A stretch of DNA of 64,000 nt from Bhargavaea changchunensis (lineage in GTDB: Bacteria > Bacillota > Bacilli > Bacillales_A > Planococcaceae), in NCBI RefSeq assembly GCF_042665595.1, contig NZ_JBHTCT010000011.1:62001-126000 (forward strand), written 5' to 3'. The translations under genes and the position numbers were made by a program. Each line of letters begins with the position of its first letter. Positions within the stretch are counted from its first letter, which is position 1. Shown piece after piece: positions 1 through 9,319 of this stretch. Below the pieces are notes generated by a model that saw only the letters and a list, made by a program, of their open reading frames with translations, searched no databases and was not told the origin of the DNA.

Positions 1-10
1 TAATTGAACC

Positions 11-44
11 AAAAAGGAGTTGCCCATGCCGGCAACTCCTTTTT
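11..44 (-). terminator. Intrinsic terminator after acuC
   Basis: A 14-bp inverted repeat (AAAAAGGAGTTGCC with its complement) and a 6-base loop lie immediately past the acuC stop codon. T runs on both strands mean it could work bidirectionally. Confidence 0.85.
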
Positions 45-47
45 CAT

Positions 48-1205
48 TCATTTTTTCTCGCTTCGGATAATGTGCAGGGCTTTTTCCATCATCAGCCGGT
101 TTTTTTCCTCGATTTCCGATTTGCGGGGAATCGGCTTGTAAAGCGGATCCGGATCTTCCCAATCCGGCATCAGCGGAACAGGTGATGCCTGGCTGTATTG
201 TTCCAGCCACTTTTCCGGCAAAGGGCCCGTAGGGATTTCTGTTTCATTCATTGTGAGCCAGATAAGCGCCCACGCCCTGGGCACGACACGCCATATATCA
301 TAACCGCCTCCGCCTACAGCGATCCATTTGCCGCCGCAGTATTGCTCTGCAAGTTCCATGGCCACTCTCGGGATTTCACGGTAGGTCCTCATGGTCGAGT
401 GCAGATGAGTGAGAGGATCAAAAAAATGGGCATCCGCACCGTTCTGCGTAAGGATGACATCGGGTTTGAAAAACTCGGCAATCTCCCTGACAGAAGTCCG
501 GTACACCTCTAGAAAAGAGTCATCTTCAGTAAATGCGTCAACAGGAAAGTTAAACGAGGTTCCGTAGCCCTGGCCGCTTCCGCGCTCGGTGATCGAGCCG
601 GTACCGGGAAAAAGATAACGGCCTGTTTCGTGGATGGATATCGTGCAGACATCCGGGTCGTCGTAGAAGCTCCACTGAACACCGTCTCCATGGTGGGCGT
701 CGGTATCGATGTACAGGACACGTGCACCGTATTTTTCCTGCATGTATCGGATGGCGACCGAGCTGTCATTGTAGACACAGAAACCGGATGCCTTGCCGCG
801 GAAACCGTGATGAAGGCCACCGCCAAGATTGACAGCCCGTCTGGCACGGCCTTCCATCACCTCGTCCACGGCGGTCAGCGTGCCGCCAACCAGCTGGGCA
901 CTCGCTTCATGCATATGCGGGAAAATCGGTGTGTCTTCCGTGCCAATTCCGTAATTCTCCGCGATTACCGGATCAATATCCCCATTTCCGGCCTTTTTTA
1001 CGATTTCAATATATCGTTCGTCATGGATCAGTGCCAGTTCCTCATCGGTCGCCGTCCGCGGCTCGATGATGGCTGAATCAGGAAGGGCGTTGATGGAGCG
1101 CAGGAGATCGGTTGTCAGTACGAGCCGTTTCTGATTGAACGGATGCGTCTCCGAGAACTTATAGTCGAGCTGCCCCTCGGAATAGACGAAGGCGGCCCGT
1201 TTCAT
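48..1205 (-). CDS. acuC: AcuC, histone-deacetylase-family acetyl-CoA synthetase deacetylase
   Basis: The product belongs to the arginase/histone deacetylase superfamily. In Bacillus, AcuC removes the acetyl group that AcuA places on the catalytic lysine of AcsA and so reactivates acetate use. Family motifs are visible: NLGGGLHHG, the metal-site run YIDTDAHHGDGVQ, and a late GGGGYDIWRV segment. I chose the ATG at 1205, which gives about 385 residues, close to the roughly 390 of the family. It overlaps the acuB stop as ATGA, suggesting translational coupling. An upstream ATG at 1232 in the same frame would add nine residues unlike the family start. It is the last gene of acuA-acuB-acuC and is followed by a terminator. 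Confidence 0.95.
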   Translation of the reverse strand: MKRAAFVYSEGQLDYKFSETHPFNQKRLVLTTDLLRSINALPDSAIIEPRTATDEELALIHDERYIEIVKKAGNGDIDPVIAENYGIGTEDTPIFPHMHEASAQLVGGTLTAVDEVMEGRARRAVNLGGGLHHGFRGKASGFCVYNDSSVAIRYMQEKYGARVLYIDTDAHHGDGVQWSFYDDPDVCTISIHETGRYLFPGTGSITERGSGQGYGTSFNFPVDAFTEDDSFLEVYRTSVREIAEFFKPDVILTQNGADAHFFDPLTHLHSTMRTYREIPRVAMELAEQYCGGKWIAVGGGGYDIWRVVPRAWALIWLTMNETEIPTGPLPEKWLEQYSQASPVPLMPDWEDPDPLYKPIPRKSEIEEKNRLMMEKALHIIRSEKK

Positions 1206-1849
1206 TGCTGCATTCCGGGTAGATTCGGCCATAGCACGTCATATCCTTCCTTGCGCAGTTCTTCGATGATTGCGAGCGGGTTCATCGTCTTGACCCGGAT
1301 AACAAGGATTTTATGATCCAGTCTATCTTTATCGGGGTAGACCAGTACGCTCAATACGTTAGCATTGTGCTCGTAAAACACTTTCGAAACGCCAAATAGG
1401 ACCCCGGCAACATCCGGGACGCGCACTTCAATCTGAGAACCCGGTTTGCTGGCGCCAGTAAGCTCGATATAGCGGTAGAGAAGGTCGGTCTCTGTGATGA
1501 TGCCGACCACTTTTCCGGATGATACGATGGGCAGGCAGCCGATGCCATTTTCATAAAAGATCACCGCAGCCTCCTCGACGAAATCGAGCGGGTGCCCGGT
1601 CAGAGGATCTTTCGTCATGATCTCGGAAAGCGGGGTTTCATAGACGGACAGATCCTGTTTGCCGATGAGTGATGACGGGATGGCTTCCTTAAGGTCGCGG
1701 TCCGAGATGACACCGACGATGCCCCCTTCGTCATCAACGATCGGAAGGTGCCGGATTTTTTTGTCTTCCATCAGTTCACGCGCTTCTCGTATGGTGTGGC
1801 CGGGACCGAGTGTCACGACCTCCGTATTCATCATTTCCTCCAAAATCAT
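1202..1849 (-). CDS. acuB: AcuB, CBS-ACT domain acetoin/acetate utilisation protein
   Basis: A 215-residue protein with two N-terminal CBS motifs (about residues 1-130, including IRHLPIVDDEGGIVGVISDR and GCLPIVSSGKVVGIITETD) and a C-terminal ACT-like segment (about 138-210). CBS pairs bind adenine nucleotides, which suggests an energy-sensing role, but the biochemical activity of AcuB is not established. The N-terminus MILEEMM resembles Bacillus AcuB and a G-rich ribosome site precedes it. It lies between acuA and acuC and overlaps acuC by four bases. Confidence 0.93.
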   Translation of the reverse strand: MILEEMMNTEVVTLGPGHTIREARELMEDKKIRHLPIVDDEGGIVGVISDRDLKEAIPSSLIGKQDLSVYETPLSEIMTKDPLTGHPLDFVEEAAVIFYENGIGCLPIVSSGKVVGIITETDLLYRYIELTGASKPGSQIEVRVPDVAGVLFGVSKVFYEHNANVLSVLVYPDKDRLDHKILVIRVKTMNPLAIIEELRKEGYDVLWPNLPGMQQ

Positions 1850-1871
1850 CCCAACAACCCCCTTGAGTGAG

Positions 1872-2504
1872 TCAGTACATGAACCGGTTCATGAACCGGA
1901 GCTGGTCAAACTGCTGGACGGATTCCTGGTCCACGCGGTTGCCGATCCTTGCCATCAGACAGTTTGCAGGATGCGAGCTGATTTCAGGGTCGTCCGTTGC
2001 ATAATAGGTGAGCCCACCGGCATTCATCATCTTTTCCATCACCTTGCGGTACTCCCATACATTCAGTTTTGTTCCCTTGAGATCCCAGTGCCAATAGTAT
2101 TCTGTCGTGATGACGATGTAGTCTTCCATCTGGTCATCCATCATTGAGACTTTCAGCAACTGTTTGCCGACGCCACCACTCCGGAAGGCAGGGATGACTT
2201 CAATGGCCCCGAGTTCGATCAGGTTTTCCATTTTGCCTTCCGACCAACGCTCCAGCGGATCAGGATAAAGGAATGTCACATAGCCGACAATTGTGTTTTC
2301 ATGGCGTGCTATGATAATCCGCCCCTCGGGCAGTTTCGAGATACCGATAATGGCCCGGTGCTGCTGTTCCGGCTGGCGGAAGGCAACCAGGTCTTCGTGG
2401 AATTCAAGCGATTCCAATGTTTCGGGAGAGATCGGCCCCTCGATGATTAAATCTCCAGACGGATGGGCCAGCTCCGACGAATAGTAGGTTTTCACATGTT
2501 CCAA
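1872..2504 (-). CDS. acuA: AcuA, GNAT protein acetyltransferase acting on AcsA
   Basis: A 210-residue GNAT-fold acetyltransferase, the same length as Bacillus AcuA, which acetylates the active-site lysine of acetyl-CoA synthetase and switches it off. The acetyl-CoA binding segment appears as IEVIPAFRSGGVGKQLLK (about residues 98-115). It is the first gene of the minus-strand acuABC run, and a cre-like site lies about 45 bases upstream of the start. In Bacillus subtilis acuA is divergent from acsA; here an SDR gene and a TetR gene separate the two, so substrate and modifier genes no longer share a promoter region. Confidence 0.94.
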   Translation of the reverse strand: MEHVKTYYSSELAHPSGDLIIEGPISPETLESLEFHEDLVAFRQPEQQHRAIIGISKLPEGRIIIARHENTIVGYVTFLYPDPLERWSEGKMENLIELGAIEVIPAFRSGGVGKQLLKVSMMDDQMEDYIVITTEYYWHWDLKGTKLNVWEYRKVMEKMMNAGGLTYYATDDPEISSHPANCLMARIGNRVDQESVQQFDQLRFMNRFMY

Positions 2505-2545
2505 ATTGTCACCGCCTCATTATAGTGGCTATTACAGATTATACA

Positions 2546-2559
2546 TGAATGCGCTCACA
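2546..2559 (-). promoter_or_regulatory. Candidate cre site (CcpA box) upstream of acuA
   Basis: TGAATGCGCTCACA matches the catabolite-responsive consensus TGWAANCGNTNWCA at every specified position but one. It sits 42-55 bases upstream of the acuA start. Carbon catabolite control of acuABC is known in Bacillus; its use here is inferred. Confidence 0.6.
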
Positions 2560-2661
2560 TGATGGGGGAGAATTTTCTCATTTGTGTGACCACGGCCTGT
2601 ACTGCGGACCAAAGATCCGACAAAAATCCTATTCCCTCTAATAGACGGCAGAATCATCATG

Positions 2662-2690
2662 TTGACGCTTTCCTATTATTTTAATATTCT
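2662..2690 (+). promoter_or_regulatory. Sigma-A-like promoter for the SDR-TetR genes
   Basis: TTGACG (2662-2667), a 17-base spacer and TATTCT (2685-2690). The palindromic operator at 2693-2710 begins two bases after the -10 box and would cover the transcription start. Confidence 0.65.
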
Positions 2691-2692
2691 AA

Positions 2693-2710
2693 ACATACCG
2701 TCCGGTATGT
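2693..2710 (+). promoter_or_regulatory. Palindromic operator, probably bound by the downstream TetR protein
   Basis: ACATACCGTCCGGTATGT is a perfect 8-bp inverted repeat with a 2-bp centre. It lies on the presumed start site of the SDR-TetR transcript. TetR regulators commonly bind such palindromes at their own operon, which supports autoregulation as an inference. Confidence 0.7.
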
Positions 2711-2781
2711 ACAATACATTGTCCGATGATGCTTATACCGGAAGGGCTTGATCGAGAAAAAGGGGAAGAGGTGCATGAAAG

Positions 2782-3552
2782 ATGAGTGTATTGGATCTGT
2801 TCAGGCTTGACGGAAAAACGGCGATTGTCACCGGGGGAGGCAGGGGGCTCGGTGCGCAGATTGCGGAAGCCTATGCGGAGGCAGGGGCGAATGTGGTCGT
2901 CTGTTCACGGAATCTGGAGGCCTGTGAAGAGATGAGCCGAAAGTTGAGGGAGAGGGGGACGGACTCACTTGCTTTCCGCTGTGATGTCACGGACCCCGAA
3001 GAGGTAAGGGGTGTCGTGGAAGGAACTCTCGAACATTTCGGCAGAATCGATATACTCGTCAACAATAGTGGAGCCACATGGGGAGCGACCGTTGAGGAAA
3101 TGCCGATCGAGGCTTGGGAAAAGGTGATTAACGTGAATGTAACAGGAACGTTCCTCATGAGCCAGGAGGCAGGAAAAGCAATGATTTCCCAGAAAGGCGG
3201 GAAAATCATTAACATCGCGTCCATTGCCGGATTTGGCGGGACACCGCCTTTTATGCAGACAATCGGCTACAACACAAGCAAAGGCGCGGTCATGACATTC
3301 ACAAAAGACCTTGCTGTGAAATGGGGACGGCATGGCATTAATGTCAATGCCATCGCACCGGGCTTTTTCCCGACCAAGATGTCAAAGGTGCTGATTGAAA
3401 GAGGGAATGATGCCATTATGCAGAATACGCCTCTCGGTAGGCTGGGCAGTGACTCCGATCTGAAGGGAGCGGCTCTATTCCTTGCATCACCGGCCTCAGA
3501 CTACGTTACGGGGGATATTCTCACAGTAGACGGCGGCATGCATGCTATGTGA
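2782..3552 (+). CDS. Short-chain dehydrogenase/reductase (SDR)
   Basis: A 256-residue classical SDR. The nucleotide-binding glycine motif TGGGRGLG is at about residues 17-24, the NNSG motif near 90, and the catalytic Ser-Tyr-Lys set appears as NIASIAG followed by YNTSKGA. The end, YVTGDILTVDGGMHAM, is typical of the FabG/gluconate-5-dehydrogenase-like branch. The substrate cannot be read from the sequence. A GGGGAAGAGG ribosome site precedes the ATG. The gene is probably co-transcribed with the TetR gene 58 bases downstream from the promoter at 2662-2690. Neighbouring acyl/acetyl-CoA genes suggest a lipid or ketone substrate, but that is weak inference. Confidence 0.85.
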   Translation: MSVLDLFRLDGKTAIVTGGGRGLGAQIAEAYAEAGANVVVCSRNLEACEEMSRKLRERGTDSLAFRCDVTDPEEVRGVVEGTLEHFGRIDILVNNSGATWGATVEEMPIEAWEKVINVNVTGTFLMSQEAGKAMISQKGGKIINIASIAGFGGTPPFMQTIGYNTSKGAVMTFTKDLAVKWGRHGINVNAIAPGFFPTKMSKVLIERGNDAIMQNTPLGRLGSDSDLKGAALFLASPASDYVTGDILTVDGGMHAM

Positions 3553-3610
3553 CCGGAGGAAGTTATAGACAAGTGATACGGTTCACTCAAGCACTCGGGG
3601 AGAATGACCG

Positions 3611-4180
3611 ATGAAAGAAAAAATCATACGTGCAAGCATTACGCTTTTTGAACAGAGAGGGTTCAGTTCCACATCTGTCCAGGACATCGTCGACCTGATC
3701 GGAGCCACTAAGGGGACCTTTTATTATTATTTCAAGAGCAAAGAACAACTGCTCATGGACATTCATAGGGAGTATATTTCTGACCTGCTCAGACGGCAGG
3801 AGGTCATTCTGGAAAACGGTGATTGGTCATCTGGACAGAAACTCTCTGCCATGGTCGACATGTTAATCTCGGATATCCGAAAAAATGGCCCGAGCGCCAG
3901 AGTGTTTTTCCGCGATATCCGGCATCTGTCGGAAAAAAATATCCGCATCATTACCGAAGACCGTGACCGTTTCCGTCTGAATTTCGAAGAAATCATCCGT
4001 AAGGGGGCCGAATCCGGAGAATTCCGGAAAGACATCAGGCCCGATATGGCAGCGTTTGGAATCCTTGGACTGGCGAACTTCAGCTACAATTGGTTTGATC
4101 CGGAGGGTGAAGTAAATCCGGAAGAGTTGGCGGTTATCTATTCAGTCATGATACTTGAAGGGATCGTTGCCCGGAATTGA
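3611..4180 (+). CDS. TetR/AcrR-family transcriptional regulator
   Basis: A 189-residue regulator with an N-terminal helix-turn-helix (about residues 20-45: TSVQDIVDLIGATKGTFYYY) followed by a helical ligand-binding domain. It lies downstream of the SDR gene in the same direction and probably represses the SDR promoter through the palindrome at 2693-2710. The inducer is unknown. This TetR-SDR unit sits between acuA and acsA and is absent from the classical Bacillus arrangement of that locus. Confidence 0.88.
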   Translation: MKEKIIRASITLFEQRGFSSTSVQDIVDLIGATKGTFYYYFKSKEQLLMDIHREYISDLLRRQEVILENGDWSSGQKLSAMVDMLISDIRKNGPSARVFFRDIRHLSEKNIRIITEDRDRFRLNFEEIIRKGAESGEFRKDIRPDMAAFGILGLANFSYNWFDPEGEVNPEELAVIYSVMILEGIVARN

Positions 4181-4379
4181 CGACAACGCGCCGGAGGTTG
4201 GGAATCAGTGCCGAACGACCGACGCACGGGCTTGCCCGGAAACCAATAGTCCTCTCCAAGAAAGGAAGTAAATGATTCGTTCAGGTCTCTTTCCAAAGGC
4301 CCAAAAGTTAAAAGATTGCCACATATGACTCTTTTTCATGTAGAATGGTAGAGTATTCGTATAACGAAAGGGTGATTTT

Positions 4380-6107
4380 ATGGCAACAATGGAAAAGAGC
4401 ATCATGCCGGTTAAAGAGGGGGACTTTAATCTGGCGGACTATGAAAAGACCGCTAAAGAGTTCCGTTGGGAAGATGCCGAAAAGGAATTCAGCTGGTACG
4501 AGTCGGGCAAGGTGAATATCGCCTATGAAGCTGTAGACCGCCACGCCGAATCCTTCCGGAAAAATAAAGTCGCACTCTACTACAAAGACCAAAAACGGAA
4601 AGAAGCGTATACGTATGGCCAGATGAAGCGCATGACGAACAAAGCTGCGAACGTGCTGAAAGCGCATTCAACGCTTGAGATGGGTGACCGTTTGTTCATC
4701 TTCATGCCGCGCTCTCCGGAGTTGTACTTCGCACTTCTCGGAGGCCTGAAGCTGGGCACAATCGTCGGCCCGCTGTTCGAAGCTTTCATGGAAGGTGCAG
4801 TGTTTGACCGCCTGGACGACTCAGAGGCAAAGGCGATTATCACGACGCCAGACCTGTTGGAGCGGATCCCAGTCGATCGCCTTCCGAAGCTCGAGAAGGT
4901 CTTCCTGGTGGGTGAAAATATCGACGAAACCGACAAGATTGTCGACTTCAATAAACATCTGAAGGAGGCATCGGTCCACTTCGAACCGGTATGGCTCGGC
5001 AAAGAGGACGGCACGGTCCTCCACTATACTTCCGGCTCGACCGGACGCCCGAAAGGCGTGCTGCATGTCCAATACGCCATGGTCCAGCAGCTGCAGACTG
5101 CAAAATGGGTGCTGGATCTGAAAGAAACGGATGTTTATTGGTGCACGGCAGACCCGGGCTGGGTTACCGGAACTGCTTACGGGGTGTTCGGCCCGATGCT
5201 GGCCGGCGCGACGTCGCTCATTGTCGGAGGACGTTTCAAGACTGAGGACTGGTACCAGGCGATCGAGGACTATGGCGTAACAGTCTGGTATTCCGCGCCA
5301 ACTGCGTTCCGCATGCTGATGGGTGCCGGGAATGAGCTGATCAAGGACTTTGATCTTTCATCCCTCCGGCATGTTCTTTCGGTCGGCGAGCCGCTGAACC
5401 CGGAAGTTGTGAAGTGGGGACTTGAAGTATTCGATAAGCGCATCCATGATACTTGGTGGATGACGGAAACAGGTGCCCAGATGATCGTCAACTTCGGTTC
5501 GATGCCGATCAAACCGGGTTCGATGGGCAAACCGGTACCAGGCATCGAAGCGGCGATCGTCGACGATCAGGGCAAAGTGCTCCCACCTAACTCTATGGGG
5601 AACCTCGCGCTGAAAAAAGGCTGGCCTGCGATGATGAGGAAAATATGGAACAACCAAGAAAAGTATGACTCGTACTTCCTGAACAACGAGTGGTACGTTT
5701 CCGGAGACTCCGCCTATATGGATGAGGACGGCTACTTCTGGTTCCAGGGACGTGTCGATGATGTCATCATGACATCGGGCGAACGGGTTGGTCCATTTGA
5801 AGTCGAGAGCAAGCTGATCGAGCACCCGGCGATCGTGGAAGCCGGTGTCATCGGCAAGCCGGATCCGGTGCGCGGTGAAATCATCAAAGCGTTTGTCGCC
5901 CTTTATGACGGCTACGAGCCGACGGACGAGCTAAAGGAAGATATCCGCCAGTTCGTCAAGAAGGGTCTCGCTGCCCATGCGGCACCGCGTGAAATCGAAT
6001 TTAAGGACAAGCTTCCGAAAACCCGGAGCGGCAAGATCATGCGCCGTGTGCTGAAAGCCTGGGAGCTCGACCTTCCGACAGGCGACCTGTCGACAATGGA
6101 AGATTAA
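4380..6107 (+). CDS. acsA: Acetyl-CoA synthetase AcsA
   Basis: A 575-residue AMP-forming acyl-CoA synthetase that activates acetate with ATP and CoA. The AMP-binding P-loop YTSGSTGRPKGVLH lies near residues 215-228, the TGE-type adenylate motif near TETGAQ, and the C-terminal catalytic lysine is K552 in TRSGKIMRR, the site AcuA acetylates and AcuC deacetylates. Starting MATMEK, it is preceded by a GAAAGGGTG ribosome site. A weak promoter-like TTGCCA and TAGAAT pair lies about 40-65 bases upstream but with a 19-base spacer. A strong terminator follows at 6125-6167. Confidence 0.95.
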   Translation: MATMEKSIMPVKEGDFNLADYEKTAKEFRWEDAEKEFSWYESGKVNIAYEAVDRHAESFRKNKVALYYKDQKRKEAYTYGQMKRMTNKAANVLKAHSTLEMGDRLFIFMPRSPELYFALLGGLKLGTIVGPLFEAFMEGAVFDRLDDSEAKAIITTPDLLERIPVDRLPKLEKVFLVGENIDETDKIVDFNKHLKEASVHFEPVWLGKEDGTVLHYTSGSTGRPKGVLHVQYAMVQQLQTAKWVLDLKETDVYWCTADPGWVTGTAYGVFGPMLAGATSLIVGGRFKTEDWYQAIEDYGVTVWYSAPTAFRMLMGAGNELIKDFDLSSLRHVLSVGEPLNPEVVKWGLEVFDKRIHDTWWMTETGAQMIVNFGSMPIKPGSMGKPVPGIEAAIVDDQGKVLPPNSMGNLALKKGWPAMMRKIWNNQEKYDSYFLNNEWYVSGDSAYMDEDGYFWFQGRVDDVIMTSGERVGPFEVESKLIEHPAIVEAGVIGKPDPVRGEIIKAFVALYDGYEPTDELKEDIRQFVKKGLAAHAAPREIEFKDKLPKTRSGKIMRRVLKAWELDLPTGDLSTMED

Positions 6108-6124
6108 AATCACCATCATCAACA

Positions 6125-6167
6125 TCATAAAAAGCAGGCAGGGATTTTTCCTGCCTGCTTTTTATGA
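6125..6167 (+). terminator. Intrinsic terminator after acsA
   Basis: An 18-bp inverted repeat (TCATAAAAAGCAGGCAGG and its complement) with a 7-base loop ends in a T run, 18 bases after the acsA stop codon. Confidence 0.9.
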
Positions 6168-6249
6168 TAGGGAAAACGGGGAGTGGTGCCCCGCTTAACC
6201 TGCCTCCATAAAATGTCCGATACCCAGAAAGGTTCCTGATGCATAAAAA

Positions 6250-6276
6250 CCCGGCATCCCTTTTCGGGATGCCGGG
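6250..6276 (-). terminator. Intrinsic terminator after the penicillin-binding protein gene
   Basis: CCCGGCATCCC pairs perfectly with GGGATGCCGGG across a 5-base loop. On the minus strand it is followed by GTTTTT. It lies 15 bases past the PBP stop codon. Confidence 0.9.
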
Positions 6277-6290
6277 AAAATGATGGAGAA

Positions 6291-9284
6291 TCAGTCGCCA
6301 TTTCCGTTGTTTTCATCTTTCGGTTTTTCTTCTTTTTTCTCTTCTTTCTTGTTGTCTCCATTTTCTTTGCCGCTATCGGAATCGCCGTTTCCGCTTTGGT
6401 CGCCGGATTGGTCTTTTTGGGGTTTCTTCTCTTCTTTGTCTTTATCCTTGTCCTTGTCTTGAGGCGGTGTGTCGTTCCCGGAATTGTTATCGCTGTTTTT
6501 ATCAGCCGGCTTCTCGTCTTTGGGTTCACCTTTTGGTTCAGGCGCATCAGCCTTGATGACGTTTGACGGGCCTGACAGCTGTCCGGTGATATCAACGGCT
6601 CGGACGCTGTAGGTGCCAGGTGACGATGCATTTACACTATAGGATCCGCCATATGCCACTGATGCAATTTTCTTGTCATCTTTGTAGACATAGTAGCCGA
6701 CCACATCAGCGGAAGGGGAGTTGCTCCAGACGATGTTACCTCCCGAGCGTGAGGCGCCGGGTGCGACCGGAGCGCCGTCAATGCCGCTGTAGCTGCGTGC
6801 GGAGACGATATTGGTTCCGAACTTGGACCCGTTCGGGAAAAGTCCTGCCGGGTCACCGCCGTAAGGCGATAGCATGCGGTCCACGAAATCTTTGTTGATT
6901 CCTGCAGCACCGCTCTGGACGAATTCCTTCGGTGTCGACGGGAGGGCCTGATAGCGGGTTCCGCCTGCTATGACAAAGGAACCTCCTCCTGCACCGAAAC
7001 TGTCGTCCGGCTTGTTCGGTACGTAAGTGTGGGCGTTGAACAGGTCAGAACGTACGAGCCCGGCCTTCTTGCAGGCCTCGGATGGTGCAAGGCCCGAGAT
7101 TCCGCAGAAGGAGCGGGTAACGACACCTTCCGGTTGCTGGAACCGTTCGCCTGCCGCCACAATGTCCGGAGCTACTTCATTCATGCCGTTCATGAGCCGC
7201 GCGAACAGCTTGTTCACCCGAGTGCTCGGCTGCAGGTCGCCTGATGTCATTCTTCCAAGGTTATACTTCTTCTCGTTATCATAGCCGAGCCAGACACCGA
7301 GCGTGACATTCGGGTTGTATCCCATCATCCAGACGTCTCTATAGTTGTTGGTCGTACCACTCTTGGCCGCGAGATCGGATCTGAAATTCAGTTCGCGTCC
7401 CATGATGATGGCCGTACCGGATGATACCGTATCTCTCAGCATGTCAGTGACAAGATATGCCGTCTGCGGGCTGAATACGTCAACCGGCTCCGTCTTGTGT
7501 TCGTAGACCAGGGTGCCTTCGCTGTCTTCGATTCGCTCGATGATGTATGGCTTCACGAACTTTCCGCCGTTGGCAAGGGTTGAGAACCCGCCGACGTTCT
7601 GTTCGACGGATGCCGAGTAGACACCGAGCGCGGCGGAAGGGACGTTCCGCTGCGTATCTGCTATTTTGTTGAAATTCATCTTGTCGAGGAACTGGGTCGG
7701 GTCTTTGTCCGCGATCTTACCGAGTGTCCGGACGGCAGCCAGGTTATAGGATTTGGAAAGCGCCTCACGAGCAGGAACAATCCCGTATTGGCGGGCAGCG
7801 AAGAAGTTCTTCGGCTCCCAGCCCCCGATATTGGCCCAGACGTCCACGACCGGGCTGCCCGCGCCGATCATGCCAAATTCAATCGCAGGTCCGTATACAA
7901 GCAGCGGTTTGACGGATGATCCTACCTGCCTGAAAGCACTGGTCGCATGGTTGGTCTGCTCAATCTCATGGTCACGGCCGCCCACAAAGGCGAGGATGCG
8001 GCCGGTGCCGTTTTCCACAGCCATGGATCCGACCTCGACGGGATTGAGCTCTTCGACCGATTCGCCGGTCTCGTTGTCGACTTTTGTCTCGGTCAGCGTA
8101 GGCCCGTAATACTCAAAGTTGTTCTTGATTTCCTGGAAGCGGTCATACAGGTCCTTTTTGATAGTTGAGTGGATCCGATAGCCGCCGCTTTCCAGGTCCC
8201 GTGCCGCCAGCTGCATATACTTGGCAAGGAGTTCAGATTCTTCGTCGAGCCTTGCCGGATCGATCCCATCCTTTTCAGCGAGGATCCGGGCGATGATCTC
8301 TTTTGCACGAGCCTGGATTTCAGGGGTCAGGAACGGATAACGTTCCGTTGCGCGCTGCTCCGGCTGTTTGAAGTCCTTTGTGATGTCATAGACGACAGCC
8401 TGTTCATATTCTTCCTGGGTGATGTAGCCGGTCTCCTTCATCCTGAACAGGACGGTTTTCATCCGCTCGATGCCCGGTTCAAGCTCTTCCGGTGTCTTCA
8501 TACCCCGCTGGCCCGAATAAAACGGGGTGTAGAGGAATGGGGCTTGGGGAAGGCCGGCGATATAAGCCGACTGAGGAAGATTGAGTTCCTTCGGAGTGAT
8601 GCCGAACAGCCCCTCCGCAGCTGTCGCGACACCGGCGATGTTCTGGCCTGATGCGTTGCGGCCATAAGGGATGATGTTCAGGTAGGCCTCTAGGATCTCA
8701 TCCTTATTCATGAATTTCTCGAGGCGCATCGCCAGGAGAATCTCCTTCGCCTTCCGCTCGTAGGACACTTCGTTCGTCAGGATCTGGTTCTTGATCAGCT
8801 GCTGGGTCAGCGTCGAGCCCCCTGTCTGGGAGTCGGCGTTCGTCACGTCCTGGAACAGTCCCCGGAGAATCGCTTTAGGAACGATCCCCTCGTGTTCGCC
8901 GAAGTATTCGTCTTCGGTCGCAAGCACCGCATTGATGAGGTGAGGGGAAACGTCGCCGAGCTTGGTCTCCCTCCGCTCGATATCCGCATTGACTTTGCCG
9001 AGATAGACCCCGTCGGCAAAGTACAATTCGGACGTTTCCTCATAGGTCAGAACGGTCTGCCGCATTTCGTCCTTTGTTCGGAGAGGTTCTTCAACAACAA
9101 GCGAAGCGAAATAGCCCGCTCCGACAGAACCGGCGAAGATTCCGAGCAGAACCCCCGTGACCCCGAAGAGGAGAAGAAGATTCCAGGCAACGCCCGATCC
9201 GATTCTGAGCCGCCTGCCCCATTGCGTTTCCTGGAACTCCGCGACTTTCTCTTCAATATATTTAAATGGATTTTTTGATTCCAC
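6291..9284 (-). CDS. Class A penicillin-binding protein (PBP1A family)
   Basis: A 997-residue bifunctional peptidoglycan synthase. Order: short cytoplasmic N-terminus, one membrane segment (about 33-60), glycosyltransferase domain with catalytic Glu124 (ATEDEYF) and the GGSTLTQQ motif, then a transpeptidase domain with SxxK (S456-K459), SxN (S512-N514) and KSGT (641-644). A fibronectin-III-like segment (about 845-925) and a Lys/Glu/Asp/Asn-rich low-complexity tail of about 70 residues complete it. The start is GTG at 9284 behind AAGGGGGGAT. It is the last host gene before the prophage, and its promoter lies beside the left attachment region. Confidence 0.95.
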   Translation of the reverse strand: MESKNPFKYIEEKVAEFQETQWGRRLRIGSGVAWNLLLLFGVTGVLLGIFAGSVGAGYFASLVVEEPLRTKDEMRQTVLTYEETSELYFADGVYLGKVNADIERRETKLGDVSPHLINAVLATEDEYFGEHEGIVPKAILRGLFQDVTNADSQTGGSTLTQQLIKNQILTNEVSYERKAKEILLAMRLEKFMNKDEILEAYLNIIPYGRNASGQNIAGVATAAEGLFGITPKELNLPQSAYIAGLPQAPFLYTPFYSGQRGMKTPEELEPGIERMKTVLFRMKETGYITQEEYEQAVVYDITKDFKQPEQRATERYPFLTPEIQARAKEIIARILAEKDGIDPARLDEESELLAKYMQLAARDLESGGYRIHSTIKKDLYDRFQEIKNNFEYYGPTLTETKVDNETGESVEELNPVEVGSMAVENGTGRILAFVGGRDHEIEQTNHATSAFRQVGSSVKPLLVYGPAIEFGMIGAGSPVVDVWANIGGWEPKNFFAARQYGIVPAREALSKSYNLAAVRTLGKIADKDPTQFLDKMNFNKIADTQRNVPSAALGVYSASVEQNVGGFSTLANGGKFVKPYIIERIEDSEGTLVYEHKTEPVDVFSPQTAYLVTDMLRDTVSSGTAIIMGRELNFRSDLAAKSGTTNNYRDVWMMGYNPNVTLGVWLGYDNEKKYNLGRMTSGDLQPSTRVNKLFARLMNGMNEVAPDIVAAGERFQQPEGVVTRSFCGISGLAPSEACKKAGLVRSDLFNAHTYVPNKPDDSFGAGGGSFVIAGGTRYQALPSTPKEFVQSGAAGINKDFVDRMLSPYGGDPAGLFPNGSKFGTNIVSARSYSGIDGAPVAPGASRSGGNIVWSNSPSADVVGYYVYKDDKKIASVAYGGSYSVNASSPGTYSVRAVDITGQLSGPSNVIKADAPEPKGEPKDEKPADKNSDNNSGNDTPPQDKDKDKDKEEKKPQKDQSGDQSGNGDSDSGKENGDNKKEEKKEEKPKDENNGNGD

Positions 9285-9310
9285 AGGATCCCCCCTTAAA
9301 ATCTCGTCAT

Positions 9311-9319
9311 ATTATACCA
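9311..9319 (-). promoter_or_regulatory. Extended -10 promoter of the PBP gene
   Basis: On the minus strand TGGTATAAT forms an extended -10 element (TGnTATAAT) about 30 bases upstream of the GTG start. No good -35 is visible. It overlaps the left end of the candidate attachment repeat. Confidence 0.6.

Noticed and set aside
4260..4380. cre site upstream of acsA
   Set aside because: No segment fits the TGWAANCGNTNWCA consensus closely; the only good match is upstream of acuA.
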